Assembly: GCA_965533275.1 (NCBI GenBank)
Contig: CBESWG010000010.1
Coordinates: forward strand, 1 to 64,000
Source: JAUXEH01 sp965533275
GTDB taxonomy: Bacteria > Acidobacteriota > Aminicenantia > Aminicenantales > Aminicenantaceae
Length of the DNA stretch: 64,000 nucleotides
Direction: 5' to 3'
Shown piece by piece: positions 7,936 through 16,883 of the stretch; the first letter of the stretch is position 1; the number at the start of each line of letters is the position of its first letter. Made by a program: the position numbers and the translations under genes. A model generated the notes under the pieces. That model was not told where the DNA came from and did not search any database. It saw nothing but the letters and a program-made list of their open reading frames with translations.

Positions 7936-8310
7936 TCAGTACTCCTTCACGATGTCGTCCTCGGTGCCGAAGGTGAAGTCGGCTCCGGAAGAGGTCAGGC
8001 GAAAATTCATGTCCGAGATGCGCTCGTACTTGATCTCCTTGCTCCAGGCGTCCTTCTTTCCCGTCGTCATGGGCCCCAGGACAGAAAGGTCGTCCAGGCT
8101 TCGGGGCAGCGCGCCTATCTGGGCCGTGTACATGGTGATCAGCCTCTCCAGGGACTGCATGTTGGTCTCGGTCAGCTGATGTTTGGCGCGGTCGAAGGCG
8201 CTCACATTTTCTTCCAGCATCCCCTTCTCACCGGTCTTCACGATGTAGAGGGTAAACACGATCACGGTAACCAGGAGGAGAATGGCCATTAAACCTCTGA
8301 ACTTCATCAC
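7936..8310 (-). CDS. Small membrane-anchored pseudopilin-like protein
   Basis: 124 residues with a single N-terminal hydrophobic helix (about 5-24). The C-terminal end, LTSSGADFTFGTEDDI, is like the calcium-loop end of type II secretion GspG-type pseudopilins and other Xcp-like proteins (S.GAD...GT.DDI). The middle has a helix then an LPRSLDDLSVLG segment seen in GspG relatives. It lacks an obvious prepilin peptidase site before the helix, so it may not be processed or assembled. It is the first gene of the three-gene minus-strand operon. The GspG resemblance is confident only for the C-terminal motif. Confidence 0.6.
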   Translation of the reverse strand: MMKFRGLMAILLLVTVIVFTLYIVKTGEKGMLEENVSAFDRAKHQLTETNMQSLERLITMYTAQIGALPRSLDDLSVLGPMTTGKKDAWSKEIKYERISDMNFRLTSSGADFTFGTEDDIVKEY

Positions 8311-8367
8311 AACCTCACGGGATTCATATTAGCACGACTCACCGGATTTGGGAACTTGACCGTCTCT

Positions 8368-9924
8368 TCACTTGGCTTTCCACCGAGCCCATACCGGCGC
8401 ATCCGCCTGGATATCTTTCCAGATGACATCCATCCGGGCAGCCAGTTCCAGCACCCTGTCCGGCATCCGGGAACTCAGGTCCCGGGTTTGTCCCAAGTCA
8501 TCTGCCAGGTCGTAGAGCTCATAGCGCACCGGCCCGGCGGTTTTGATCCAGTCCATCCACAGCTGGCCGGGCGGCTTTTCGTTGAACCAGGCGATCAGGA
8601 CATGGCTGCCCTCCCTCAGCGCCATGGGCGGAACGAATCCATACTCATGGACCGGGAAATTCCAGCAGACCGCACCCTTCCGCTGGAAAGGCTCCCCGAG
8701 GAATGCGGCGAGGGCATCCTCCCCGTCGATCTTCCGATCCAAAGGCGGGGCGATCCCGGCCAGCGCACAGAACGTGGGCAGGAAATCGGTCCCGTTGATG
8801 AGAGTGTCGCTCACCGATCCCGCGGGGACACGCCCGGGCCAGCGGACGATCCCGGGCACGCGGTGCCCTCCCTCAGTTGTGAAGCGCTTCATGCCTTGCA
8901 GGGATCCGGGAGTGCCGAAGCAGCGATCCCGGATGGGATCGTCCCATTCACCCTGAGACTCCTGGAAGTTCACCGGATATTCGGGCCCGTTGTCGCTGGT
9001 GAAAACGACCAGCGTGTCGTCCCGAAGGCCCAATTCCTCCACAGTCTGCATCAGGGAACCGAAGGCAGAATCGAGCTGGGACACGGTCCCGTAGTAGTGT
9101 TTCAGATTGAAAGAGATGTCTCTGTCGTCAGGGCGAGGGACCCGGCCGTATCCGATCAGGGATTCGAGCCGGGCCGCTTCTGCGCCCTCGTACATGGACG
9201 CATACCCGTCGGGAGGATCGATGGGAGTGTGCGGTTCATGACTGCAGACCAGGAGGAAAAAGGGCTTTTCCGGATCCTGCCGGCCGCTGAGCCAGCTTGA
9301 GGCCTCCTCCACGATCACGTCGCAGTACCAACCCGAGACAGGCCCCACCCGCTTTCCGTTGCGCACAAATTTTTCCGCGTTCTCAGGACCCTCGAAGGCA
9401 TTAAGGACAGTGGCAAACCAGTGATCGAAACCATGATCCGAGGGAGTGGGCTGGCCTAGCTGTGGTTGCTCGAAATTGGTGAGATGCCACTTCCCGACAA
9501 AACAGGTGTCATACCCGGCCTCCCGCAAAAGGGAAGCGACGGTGATCTCTTCCCGGCGCAGGTGGGCCCCTCCTCCCAGGATGTAGTAGAATCCCAGGCG
9601 GTAGGGATGCCGGCCCGTGAGAAGGGAGGCCCGCGAGGGCGAGCACACCGTGCCCGCGGCATGAAAATCGGTGAAACGAATGCCCTCGGCAGCGAAACGG
9701 TCCAGGTGAGGCGTCTGGACTATAGGATGGCCGTAGCATCCCAGATCGCCGTACCCAAGGTCGTCGGCCAGGAATACGATGATGTTGGGTGCCCTCTCGG
9801 AAGGCCTGCAGCCCGGGAGCAGGCTGAGGAGAAAAAGAAATGCGGCGGCCCCTCCCGCCAGCAGCAGCATGAAGACATCTCTCCTCTTCCGGGATCGCGC
9901 CATTTTTCCTGACCTCGGCATCAT
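8368..9924 (-). CDS. Lipoprotein sulfatase (formylglycine-dependent)
   Basis: 518 residues. It should hydrolyse sulfate esters of a carbohydrate or aromatic substrate at the cell envelope. After a charged N-terminus comes a hydrophobic stretch ending LLPGC39, a plausible lipobox. The sulfatase N-terminal metal motif is FLADDLGYGDLGCYG, and the catalytic site is C94-S-P-S-R98 followed by ASLLTGRHPYRLG; Cys94 would be converted to formylglycine. GKWHL, a FTSDNGPEYP region and a C-terminal subdomain are present. No formylglycine-generating enzyme is seen in the window. Several Met codons (9924, 9921, 9903) could start; I kept the longest. Substrate cannot be read from the sequence. Confidence 0.93.
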   Translation of the reverse strand: MMPRSGKMARSRKRRDVFMLLLAGGAAAFLFLLSLLPGCRPSERAPNIIVFLADDLGYGDLGCYGHPIVQTPHLDRFAAEGIRFTDFHAAGTVCSPSRASLLTGRHPYRLGFYYILGGGAHLRREEITVASLLREAGYDTCFVGKWHLTNFEQPQLGQPTPSDHGFDHWFATVLNAFEGPENAEKFVRNGKRVGPVSGWYCDVIVEEASSWLSGRQDPEKPFFLLVCSHEPHTPIDPPDGYASMYEGAEAARLESLIGYGRVPRPDDRDISFNLKHYYGTVSQLDSAFGSLMQTVEELGLRDDTLVVFTSDNGPEYPVNFQESQGEWDDPIRDRCFGTPGSLQGMKRFTTEGGHRVPGIVRWPGRVPAGSVSDTLINGTDFLPTFCALAGIAPPLDRKIDGEDALAAFLGEPFQRKGAVCWNFPVHEYGFVPPMALREGSHVLIAWFNEKPPGQLWMDWIKTAGPVRYELYDLADDLGQTRDLSSRMPDRVLELAARMDVIWKDIQADAPVWARWKAK

Positions 9925-10321
9925 ACTACCCGATGTGATGGGCCCGAAGCAATCGCAAGAGGTTCCTATTTTTCTGATTTATCGACTACGTGTAGACAAA
10001 AAGGAGCAGCTCCCGGGTCTTGTATAGGTGGAGAAGATGAAAGGACGACGGGGGCCGGGAAACATTCCAGATTACCTCCCTGGTCATGGAAAAGGACGAC
10101 GACTGGGCCTGGGAAGAGCGGACATCCAAATAAAGGCACAAAAACATCCAAAATATCGACATAAATCCAATTATATGAATCTTTTTCCTTGAATCCCGGG
10201 GGCGATCCCCCTCAGTTCCTCTGGGAGCGGGCTTTCCCGCATCCTGGTATAAATATTGCATTTGAAAAATCGGGAATATAAGTCTATGGAATCCGTCTAA
10301 ACACTTGAGGGGAGACATCCA
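9925..10321. other. 397-base intergenic region between divergent sulfatase and VWFA genes
   Basis: No convincing gene. A 61-codon minus-strand frame (9966-10151) lacks a ribosome binding site and a recognisable product. I see an imperfect direct repeat about 50 bases apart (GGACGACGGGGGCCGGGAA-like near 10043-10061 and GGACGACGACTGGGCCTGGGAA-like near 10092-10113), a GCGGG/CCCGC hairpin at 10227-10240 and an AT-rich TATAAATAT at 10248-10256 that may belong to the promoter of the downstream plus-strand gene. Confidence 0.5.
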
Positions 10322-11584
10322 ATGCAGAGAAAGGCCATCCTGAGCAAGGTCATGATGACAGGAATTTTCCTGGCTGCGGGGCTGGGGCTGCTGGCGCAGC
10401 AGCAGTCGTTCGTGGAACAATCCCTGGTCCTCAATGTCGAAGTGCCTGTGCGCGTGTTCATGGACGACACGTTCCTGACCGACCTGACCGTCAAAGACTT
10501 TGAGCTCTTCGAAGACGGCGTGCAGCAGAAGATCGAAGCTGTCTATCTGGTACAGGACGGCCAGATCAAGAGGAGCGACGAGAATAAGAGGTTTTTGCCG
10601 GAGATCGAGCGCACACTGTTCCTCTTCCTGCAGGTGCACGAATATTCGGTGCGCTACAAGGACGCCCTGGAACATTTCATCCAGAACAACCTGCTTCCCA
10701 GCGACAACCTCTTCATCGTAACTCCCCTCAAGACCTACAGGCTTCGGGACAATGCCTTGGGTATGGTGAGCAAGGAGGATATCCAGACGCAGCTCATAAA
10801 GATCCTGAGAGCTGATACCCTGATGGCGACCTCGGAATACAGGCAGGCGATCAACAGCCTCTCCAAGCTCGCTGCTCAGCTGACCGCTGTTTTGAGCGGG
10901 GGTGAAGAAAGGGTGCCGAATGACAGCTTCGAAGCCGGAGATGGACAGGACGATGCCCGTCCCATGCAGGAACTGCTCCTTCAGTACTCCAGCGAGCTGA
11001 TCCGGCTTGAGACCATTCGAGAGATCCACCAGTTAAAACTCCTGGACTTCGCCCGATTCCTGAAGAATCGGCCCGGGCAGAAACACGTGTTTTTCATCTA
11101 TCAGAAGGAGTTCATCCCCACCATCGAGCCCAGGATCATGACCCAGTACCTGGATTTGAACCAGGAGCACCACGATGTGCTGACGAATTTTTCAGACCTC
11201 TTCAACTTCTATTACAGGGACACGAATTTCAACGTCGAGGGGGTCCAGAAGGCCTACTCCGATTCCTCCATATCCATCCAGTTCCTGTTCGTCACCACGC
11301 CCGCCCAGCAGGAGTTCGGGATCCGGATGGAGGAACATTCCGAAGATGTCTACAATGCCTGGAAAGGGATCTGCACGGCCACGGGCGGCTATTTCGGTGC
11401 CTCGGCGAGGCCGGAGATCCTGCTGCAGAACGCGGTGAAGGCGACAGAGAATTACTACCTGATCTACTACACTCCCAAGAATACAGATTACTCGGAAGAG
11501 CGGAAATTCCGGAGGATCTCGGTGCAGCTCAAAGACCGGAGCGATTGTCGGGTGCTTCACCGGATCGGATATTACGAAGACTAG
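10322..11584 (+). CDS. VWFA-related (acidobacterial type) secreted protein
   Basis: 420 residues with a signal peptide (about 1-25, ending GLLAQQQ). The mature N-terminus, LVLNVEVPVRVFMDDTFLTDLTVKDFELFEDGVQQKIEAV, is the hallmark opening of the VWFA-related domain family expanded in Acidobacteriota and Aminicenantes. A von Willebrand-like core follows with LFLFLQVHEYS in the usual metal-site position, here without a clear DxSxS motif, so the MIDAS site appears lost. The C-terminus (ENYYLIYYTPKNTDYSEERKFRRISVQL) is also typical. The function of the family is unknown; extracytoplasmic protein binding is presumed. A GAGGGGAG ribosome binding site precedes the ATG. Confidence 0.82.
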   Translation: MQRKAILSKVMMTGIFLAAGLGLLAQQQSFVEQSLVLNVEVPVRVFMDDTFLTDLTVKDFELFEDGVQQKIEAVYLVQDGQIKRSDENKRFLPEIERTLFLFLQVHEYSVRYKDALEHFIQNNLLPSDNLFIVTPLKTYRLRDNALGMVSKEDIQTQLIKILRADTLMATSEYRQAINSLSKLAAQLTAVLSGGEERVPNDSFEAGDGQDDARPMQELLLQYSSELIRLETIREIHQLKLLDFARFLKNRPGQKHVFFIYQKEFIPTIEPRIMTQYLDLNQEHHDVLTNFSDLFNFYYRDTNFNVEGVQKAYSDSSISIQFLFVTTPAQQEFGIRMEEHSEDVYNAWKGICTATGGYFGASARPEILLQNAVKATENYYLIYYTPKNTDYSEERKFRRISVQLKDRSDCRVLHRIGYYED

Positions 11585-11630
11585 GCTCCCTCTAAAAAGT
11601 GACGGGGCTCCCTACGCCGGATTCTGGGAC

Positions 11631-13997
11631 CTACTCGTATTTAAGACTCTGCACAGGACTGGCCTGTGCAGCTTTCAAGGTCTGTGATGTGACCGTGATA
11701 AACGCCACGATCAGGGTAGCAAAAAACGTGACCAAAAAGATATCAGCGCCGATCTTAACAGGATAGCTGAACATGAACTTGATCATCATGTTCATGAGGT
11801 AATAGGAGATCGGGAGGGCGATGATGTTTGCGATCACCACCAGTTTCAGGAAGTCCTTGACCAGCATCCTGATGATCCCGGGTACCGAGGCACCCAGCAC
11901 TTTACGGATCCCGATCTCCTTGATCTTCCTCTCGACCGCAAAGGATGACAGCCCCAGCAGTCCCAGGCAGGACAGAAATACGGCCATGATACCGAGCGCT
12001 CCCATCATCTCCGCCGTCTTGTCGCCATCGAACGAGTCCTCGAAGGCTTGGCTGAGACTCACGTGTTCGAAAGGCAGATCCGGATTCAGGGCATTCCAGC
12101 TTTCTTTGATCTGGCCCACGACTTGGGTCTCATCCGCCGTCCCAGAGTATTCGACCAGCATGTAGTTTAGGCCCTCGGGTTTCAAGCGGAGAACACCGGG
12201 GGAAAGCGTCTCAAAATAGAGGTCCTGGAAGTGAAAATCGCCAACCACTCCCACGACCGTGCCCTTCTGATCGCCGATGGTCAGCTGCCTGCCCAGTGGA
12301 GCCTCCCACTGGAGCTGCCGGACCGCCGTCTCGTTCAGGATGAGGCTGTCGGCATCTGCGAAATCCCTGGAGAAACTCCTCCCCTGCTTGAGCTTGATGC
12401 CCAGCATCTCAATAAAATCATAGTCGACTGCAAAAACATTCATGTTCATCTTCTCATTTTCGGAAACGCCCTCGGGCCAGACCTGCTGCTGGGGATTCCA
12501 TCCCACCGGTAGGGAGGCAGAGGCAGAGACTGCGGTGATGTCTCTGTACTGCATGAGGTCCTGCCTGAAGTTCTTGAGATTGTCACGGGCTTCGCCAGCG
12601 ACATCCACGGCAACGATGTGTTTGCGGTCGAATCCCAGGTCCACCCTCAGGTTGTGACGCGTCTGTTTGATGCTGATGAGCGTGAGGACGATCAGGACTA
12701 TGGAGAACACGAACTGGACCACGACCAGCGTCTTGCGCAGCCGGCCGCCCTTCCGGCCGAACTGGAGGTTTCCCTTCAGGATCCGGATGGGCTTGAAAGC
12801 CGACAGGAAAAACGCGGGATAGCTGCCGGCAAACAATCCGGTCAGGATGGTTGTGCCGATGAGGAGGCTCAGGATGCGCGGGTTGTCCCAGAGAGAGACA
12901 TCGAGCATAAAGTCGAAGTAATCGTAGAGAACCGGGCGGAACAGCTCGTAAAGCACGATCACGGCGGGCAGCGCCAGCAGAGACATGAGCAGAGACTCTC
13001 CCAGGAACTGCCGGATCAGCTGGGAACGGTTTGCCCCCACGACCTTCCGCATCCCCACCTCTCGTGCTCTGGTCATGTGGCGTGCGGTCGAGAGATTCAT
13101 GTAGTTGATGCAGGCGATGACGAGGAGCAGGACCGCCACGATCCAAATCACAACAAAATTGGCGCCTCCAGAGCTCCACAACGTATCGATATTCTGTGAG
13201 TTTAGGAAGAAGTCCCGCAGAGGATGGAGATAGAGCTGTTTGGGGGAATCAGGGGAAGAGGGAAAATATTTATTGAGGAAGCCGGACAGCTTTCCATCAA
13301 GCTGTGCGGCCTCGTATCCTTCAGTCAGGAGGAGGAACGCTGCCTGATTGTTTATGCCCCAATCCCCTTTCCAGGGATACAAAGCGTCGGTCGTATCCCA
13401 GGAGACAAGGAACTCATATGTGAGGGAGGAATTCCTCGGCACATCTTCGGTCACACCGGTGATGCGGACATCCACCGCATTGTCGAGGGTCAGGACCTGC
13501 CCGATCGGATCTGAATCTCCGAAATATTTCAGGGCTGAGGCCTCCGTGAGGACCATGGAATAGGGCTTGGACAATGCAGAATCCGCGTTTCCTTGGATCA
13601 TCTCGAAAGAGAAGATGGAAAGGAAATCCGGGTCGACGAATCGGATCCGGTTCTCGTAGAACAGCTTGTCCTCATGCTTGACAATCATCCTGCCGGACGG
13701 AAAAAATCTCGATCCTGCCTCTATCTCTGGAAATTCACTGCGGAGAGCCGGCAATAAGGGAGGCGGGGTGATGGCCGCATGCCGGTCGTCTTCGATGCCC
13801 CCAGGAAGCACTTCCACGACAGCATAGATCCTGTCCCCCTTCGCATGGAAGGTGTCGGTGTCCAAAACGAACTCCACCAGGAGGGCAAAAAGCACGAACA
13901 CACCCAGCCCCAGGATGAGGCCGGAAAGCGTGATGAAGGAATAAGCCTTCTGTTTCCTCAGGTTTCTAAATGCGATGCTCAGATAGTTTTTTAGCAT
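11631..13997 (-). CDS. FtsX/MacB-type ABC transporter permease
   Basis: 788 residues. Layout: N-terminal helix (about 20-45), a large periplasmic MacB-like domain, an FtsX helix bundle with the ACINYMNLSTARHMTRAREVGMRKVVGA-type segment, a second helix and periplasmic domain, and a C-terminal FtsX bundle with VERKIKEIGIRKVLGA. This double FtsX arrangement is typical of macrolide/peptide-exporter-like permeases that work mechanically across the periplasm with a separate cytoplasmic ATPase. No ATPase or membrane-fusion protein is adjacent, so it must use one encoded elsewhere. The coding strand is convergent with the VWFA gene, 46 bases away. Substrate unknown. It is related in family to the frameshifted permease at the end of the window. 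Confidence 0.9.
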   Translation of the reverse strand: MLKNYLSIAFRNLRKQKAYSFITLSGLILGLGVFVLFALLVEFVLDTDTFHAKGDRIYAVVEVLPGGIEDDRHAAITPPPLLPALRSEFPEIEAGSRFFPSGRMIVKHEDKLFYENRIRFVDPDFLSIFSFEMIQGNADSALSKPYSMVLTEASALKYFGDSDPIGQVLTLDNAVDVRITGVTEDVPRNSSLTYEFLVSWDTTDALYPWKGDWGINNQAAFLLLTEGYEAAQLDGKLSGFLNKYFPSSPDSPKQLYLHPLRDFFLNSQNIDTLWSSGGANFVVIWIVAVLLLVIACINYMNLSTARHMTRAREVGMRKVVGANRSQLIRQFLGESLLMSLLALPAVIVLYELFRPVLYDYFDFMLDVSLWDNPRILSLLIGTTILTGLFAGSYPAFFLSAFKPIRILKGNLQFGRKGGRLRKTLVVVQFVFSIVLIVLTLISIKQTRHNLRVDLGFDRKHIVAVDVAGEARDNLKNFRQDLMQYRDITAVSASASLPVGWNPQQQVWPEGVSENEKMNMNVFAVDYDFIEMLGIKLKQGRSFSRDFADADSLILNETAVRQLQWEAPLGRQLTIGDQKGTVVGVVGDFHFQDLYFETLSPGVLRLKPEGLNYMLVEYSGTADETQVVGQIKESWNALNPDLPFEHVSLSQAFEDSFDGDKTAEMMGALGIMAVFLSCLGLLGLSSFAVERKIKEIGIRKVLGASVPGIIRMLVKDFLKLVVIANIIALPISYYLMNMMIKFMFSYPVKIGADIFLVTFFATLIVAFITVTSQTLKAAQASPVQSLKYE

Positions 13998-14068
13998 GAC
14001 GGTCCTCTTTAGATTGTCGCTCTGTCATTAGATACGGATATCGCAGGTCAAGAGTTCCGGTAAGGGGC

Positions 14069-14096
14069 TTGATTTGATGCACAAATCCGGTTTAAT
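14069..14096 (+). promoter_or_regulatory. Possible sigma70-type promoter for the DUF1801 gene
   Basis: TTGATT (14069-14074), a 16-base spacer and TTTAAT (14091-14096), 18 bases before the ATG at 14115. Matches are 4/6 and 5/6. Confidence 0.4.
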
Positions 14097-14114
14097 TGGG
14101 CAGGGAGAGAACAA

Positions 14115-14510
14115 ATGCTGACACAAGAGGAACTCGATCCGATCTTTGAGACGCTGAAACGGATCATGGAGAAGTATTCGCCCCCCTTTTCCCTGAAGAA
14201 GCCGTCAGAGGCTCTGAAGAAGAAAATGAGCTTCGAGCTGACGTCCTACGAGAGAGTCGTGATCGCCGGCCGCCCCAGGGATGAGGTCTATTTCGCGGGC
14301 CTCATCAAGCAGAAGGGCTATGTGGGATTCTACTACATGCTGGCCTACGCGAATCCGGAAATATCCTCTCAGCTCAGCCCGGAGTTCATGTCCCTGCTCA
14401 AGGGAAAATCCTGTTTCTACATCAAATCCACAGAAAAACCCATCCTGGAACAGGTAAAAAAAGCCCTGGACCTCGCCTTGAGAGCGTACCAGAAGAACGG
14501 CTGGGGCTGA
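14115..14510 (+). CDS. DUF1801 family protein
   Basis: 131 residues, soluble. The central and C-terminal segments (GYVGFYYMLAYANPE, LLKGKSCFYIKS, and a closing helix ending YQKNGWG) match the DUF1801/YdhG-like fold, small alpha/beta proteins without an assigned enzymatic role. A GGGAGAG ribosome binding site lies just before the ATG. It is transcribed toward the tRNA-Lys gene on the opposite strand and ends 12 bases from it. No partner gene is evident. Confidence 0.75.
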   Translation: MLTQEELDPIFETLKRIMEKYSPPFSLKKPSEALKKKMSFELTSYERVVIAGRPRDEVYFAGLIKQKGYVGFYYMLAYANPEISSQLSPEFMSLLKGKSCFYIKSTEKPILEQVKKALDLALRAYQKNGWG

Positions 14511-14522
14511 AGAGGGATGATA

Positions 14523-14595
14523 TGACCCGTGTAGGAATCGAACCTACAACCTGCTGATTAAGAGTCAGCTGCTCTGCCAGTTGAGCTAACGGGCC
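14523..14595 (-). tRNA. tRNA-Lys (anticodon CTT)
   Basis: Read on the minus strand it folds into a full cloverleaf of 73 bases: acceptor GGCCCGT/ACGGGTC with one G-U pair, D stem GCTC/GAGC, anticodon stem GCTGA/TCAGC around the loop CTCTTAA (anticodon CTT), 5-base variable loop, and T stem GTAGG/CCTAC around TTCGATT. The discriminator base is A. The 3' CCA is not encoded. All stems pair. Confidence 0.97.
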
Positions 14596-14639
14596 ACAAA
14601 GTCTGCTTATTTTAGGAAAATCGCCCATAGATGTCAATG

Positions 14640-14705
14640 ATGCGAGAGAGATTGCTTCGTCGCATAACTCCTCGCAATGACAAGAATGCTCGCCATGACA
14701 GGATG
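14640..14705. repeat. Short interspersed-type repeat with adjacent tandem units
   Basis: On the minus strand 14640-14684 reads like the widespread CATTGCGAGGAG...GACGAAGCAATCT dispersed element seen in many unrelated bacterial genomes (from memory of such sequences). On the plus strand two near-identical units abut: 14671-14688 (CTCGCAATGACAAGAATG) and 14689-14705 (CTCGCCATGACAGGATG). The block sits between tRNA-Lys and rmuC. Confidence 0.55.
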
Positions 14706-14739
14706 AGACGGTGTATAATGGCGAAAAATGGAAGGCGGC

Positions 14740-15813
14740 ATGAACCTGAACCTTTTTCTATTCATCCTGGCGGGACTGCTGGTTGCACTCTTTGCCGTCC
14801 TGATCTGGACCATCCGGAACACCGCACGCAGGATCGAAGACCTCAAGCGGGGACAGGCTGAGGAGCAGGCGGCCGATGACAGGGCCCTGAACCTTATGCA
14901 GAACCAGATCGGGCAGCTCACCACTCAGATCAACCAGCAGCTGCAGAACATGAGCGGCCAGTTCCAGAAGACCACAGGCAGCATCGGGAGCACTCTAGGT
15001 GATGTCAAACAGGACCTGGGCAGGATGGAGGCCGCGACCAAACAGGTGCTGGACAAGGCCCGGGATATCGCCAGCCTTCAGGACCTGCTCAGGGCACCCA
15101 AATTCCGGGGAGGGATGGGGGAGCTCTTCCTGGGCGACCTGCTGGCCCAGATCCTGCCGCCCGCCCACTACAGCCTGCAGTACCGATTCAAGAGCGGAGA
15201 GGCGGTGGATGCCGTGGCCCGGATCGGCCAGAACATGGTCCCCATCGACGCCAAGTTTCCTCTGGAAAACTTCAAGCGGCACCTGGCGGAAGAGGAGTCC
15301 AAGGAAAAAGAAGACCTGCGGAAAAAATTCGTGGCCGACGTCAAGAAGCACATCGACGCCATCGCCAAGAAATACATCCTGCCGGATGAGGGCACCTATG
15401 ATTTCGCGCTGATGTACATCCCGGCCGAGAACATCTACTACGAAACCATCCTCAAGGAAGAGGCCCTGGCTCAGGAACGTAACATCCTGTCCTATGCCCT
15501 CCAGAAGCGGGTCATCCCGGTGTCGCCCAACTCCTTCTTCGCCTATCTTCAGGTGATCGTGCTCGGGCTCAAGGGCATGCAGATCGAGAAATCGGCCCTC
15601 TCCATCTTCCAGTCCCTCTCCCGTCTGCAGGGAGACCTGGGGCGCTTCAGTGACAGTTTCCAGAAGCTAGGCACGCACCTGGGGAATGCCAACACCAAGT
15701 TCGATGAGGCGGAAAAACGATTAAGTAAATTCACGGACAAGTTGGACCAGCTCAGCTCCCACGAACCCGAACAGCTCCCGGAAAAAACCGTGGAATCCAG
15801 CGAACCGGAGTGA
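14740..15813 (+). CDS. rmuC: DNA recombination protein RmuC family
   Basis: 357 residues. A single N-terminal transmembrane helix (about 4-26), a coiled coil (about 30-115) and the RmuC nuclease-like core: FRGGMGELFLGDLLAQILP, VDAVARIGQNMVPIDAKFPLENF and YDFALMYIPAENIYYE, in the family's order. RmuC limits inversion at short inverted repeats and has a restriction-endonuclease-like fold. I start at ATG 14740, which follows GGAAGG; an ATG at 14728 would add four residues without its own ribosome binding site. A TATAAT lies at 14714-14719 without a good -35. It is convergent with the RNA methyltransferase gene. Confidence 0.92.
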   Translation: MNLNLFLFILAGLLVALFAVLIWTIRNTARRIEDLKRGQAEEQAADDRALNLMQNQIGQLTTQINQQLQNMSGQFQKTTGSIGSTLGDVKQDLGRMEAATKQVLDKARDIASLQDLLRAPKFRGGMGELFLGDLLAQILPPAHYSLQYRFKSGEAVDAVARIGQNMVPIDAKFPLENFKRHLAEEESKEKEDLRKKFVADVKKHIDAIAKKYILPDEGTYDFALMYIPAENIYYETILKEEALAQERNILSYALQKRVIPVSPNSFFAYLQVIVLGLKGMQIEKSALSIFQSLSRLQGDLGRFSDSFQKLGTHLGNANTKFDEAEKRLSKFTDKLDQLSSHEPEQLPEKTVESSEPE

Positions 15814-15831
15814 TCCTCGCCGGGTTCAACC

Positions 15832-16875
15832 TCAACCCGGATTTTCGAGCAGGGACACCGTCTCCAGGAATCTCGTGAAGGGAAACATGTCCAGGGCGGA
15901 TATACGGCGCAACACATATCCCCATTCCTTCCATACCGAAAGGTCCAGGAAATGCGTCTGTGGATTGCAGGAGATCAGGCAGACCTCCCGGGGAGCCTTG
16001 CCAGCCACCGCTTCGACTACTTCGGAGGGGCATCCGGAGCGGGGAGGATCCATGAGGACAAGGTCGTCGGGCTGGATATCCAGGGAGTCGATCTTGGATT
16101 CCACTTGGGAACAGAGGAATCTGGCCTGTTCAAATCCCAGGAGGACGGCATTGCGCTCCGCGGAATCTATGGCTCCAGAGTGGCTGTCCACGCCGAGGAC
16201 AGGAGTACGCGGCGATGCGAGTGACAGAGAAAGCAGGCCCACGCCGCAGTAGAGGTCGACGATCCGGCGGGCCCGATGGCCTCCCGAGATCTCACGGACC
16301 TCCCTCAGGAGCCTGGGAGTTAATCCCGGATGCGGCTGGAAAAAGGCGCTGTAGTGTGCGGCCCACTCCCAGCCATCGATCCGGTGCCGGATCCACTCGT
16401 CTCCAAAGGATTCGCGCCGCGAAGGAACGACTACCCCTCGAATCTCGTGGAAGCGAGACAGGAGTTCTGCTGCCATGGGCTCGTAGCTTCGCTCCTCCCC
16501 CCTCCGGACTGATAGGATGAGGTGAGCTTCCCGGCGCCCATGGGCCAGCTTCATTTCGAATCCATCCACCGGAAACTCCCCCTGTATCAAAAGCAGGGCC
16601 TCCTGGAGTTTCTCTGCCAGGCCGCGGGCCCAAGTCGGCAGGATCCAGAGCATTTGCTCCGCTGGGACTTCACCCAGGATCGGGTCTGTCCCACACACGC
16701 GAGGGCTCCCGTCTCGTGTGAAGATCTTGAACTTGGCGCGGCAGCGGAAACCTCCTTCCAGGGGAGCGGAAAGAACCCGGGGGCGCAGGGAACCGTATCC
16801 GAGGGAATCCAGTCCGGAATGCAGGGAGCGGGTTTTCTCCGCCAGATGACTAAGATAGGCTTTTTCTCTGTCCAC
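15832..16875 (-). CDS. RlmD/TrmA-family RNA (uracil-5-)-methyltransferase
   Basis: 347 residues. The C-terminal half is the class I methyltransferase of the TrmA/RumA group: YSAFFQPHPGLTPRL, then SAM-binding DLYCGVGLLSLSLA, DPPRSGCP and the SCNPQTHFLDL loop carrying the catalytic cysteine. These enzymes methylate C5 of a uracil in 23S rRNA or tRNA. The N-terminal part has no TRAM domain and no iron-sulfur cysteine cluster, so it is shorter than E. coli RlmD (433 residues). It is the last gene of a four-gene minus-strand run, 8 bases after the ABC-2 permease. Which RNA and position it modifies cannot be told. Confidence 0.85.
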   Translation of the reverse strand: MDREKAYLSHLAEKTRSLHSGLDSLGYGSLRPRVLSAPLEGGFRCRAKFKIFTRDGSPRVCGTDPILGEVPAEQMLWILPTWARGLAEKLQEALLLIQGEFPVDGFEMKLAHGRREAHLILSVRRGEERSYEPMAAELLSRFHEIRGVVVPSRRESFGDEWIRHRIDGWEWAAHYSAFFQPHPGLTPRLLREVREISGGHRARRIVDLYCGVGLLSLSLASPRTPVLGVDSHSGAIDSAERNAVLLGFEQARFLCSQVESKIDSLDIQPDDLVLMDPPRSGCPSEVVEAVAGKAPREVCLISCNPQTHFLDLSVWKEWGYVLRRISALDMFPFTRFLETVSLLENPG

Positions 16876-16883
16876 GGCTTCGA

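Noticed and set aside
8356..9300. A 314-codon plus-strand frame antisense to the lipoprotein sulfatase.
   Set aside because: The sulfatase on the minus strand is complete with CSPSR.
9986..11029. A 347-codon minus-strand frame antisense to the VWFA-related gene.
   Set aside because: The plus strand has a signal peptide and the acidobacterial VWFA opening; the minus frame has low-complexity arginine/leucine-rich sequence.
14714..14719. TATAAT before rmuC, considered as a full promoter.
   Set aside because: No -35 hexamer lies at 16-18 bases; it is mentioned in the rmuC entry only.
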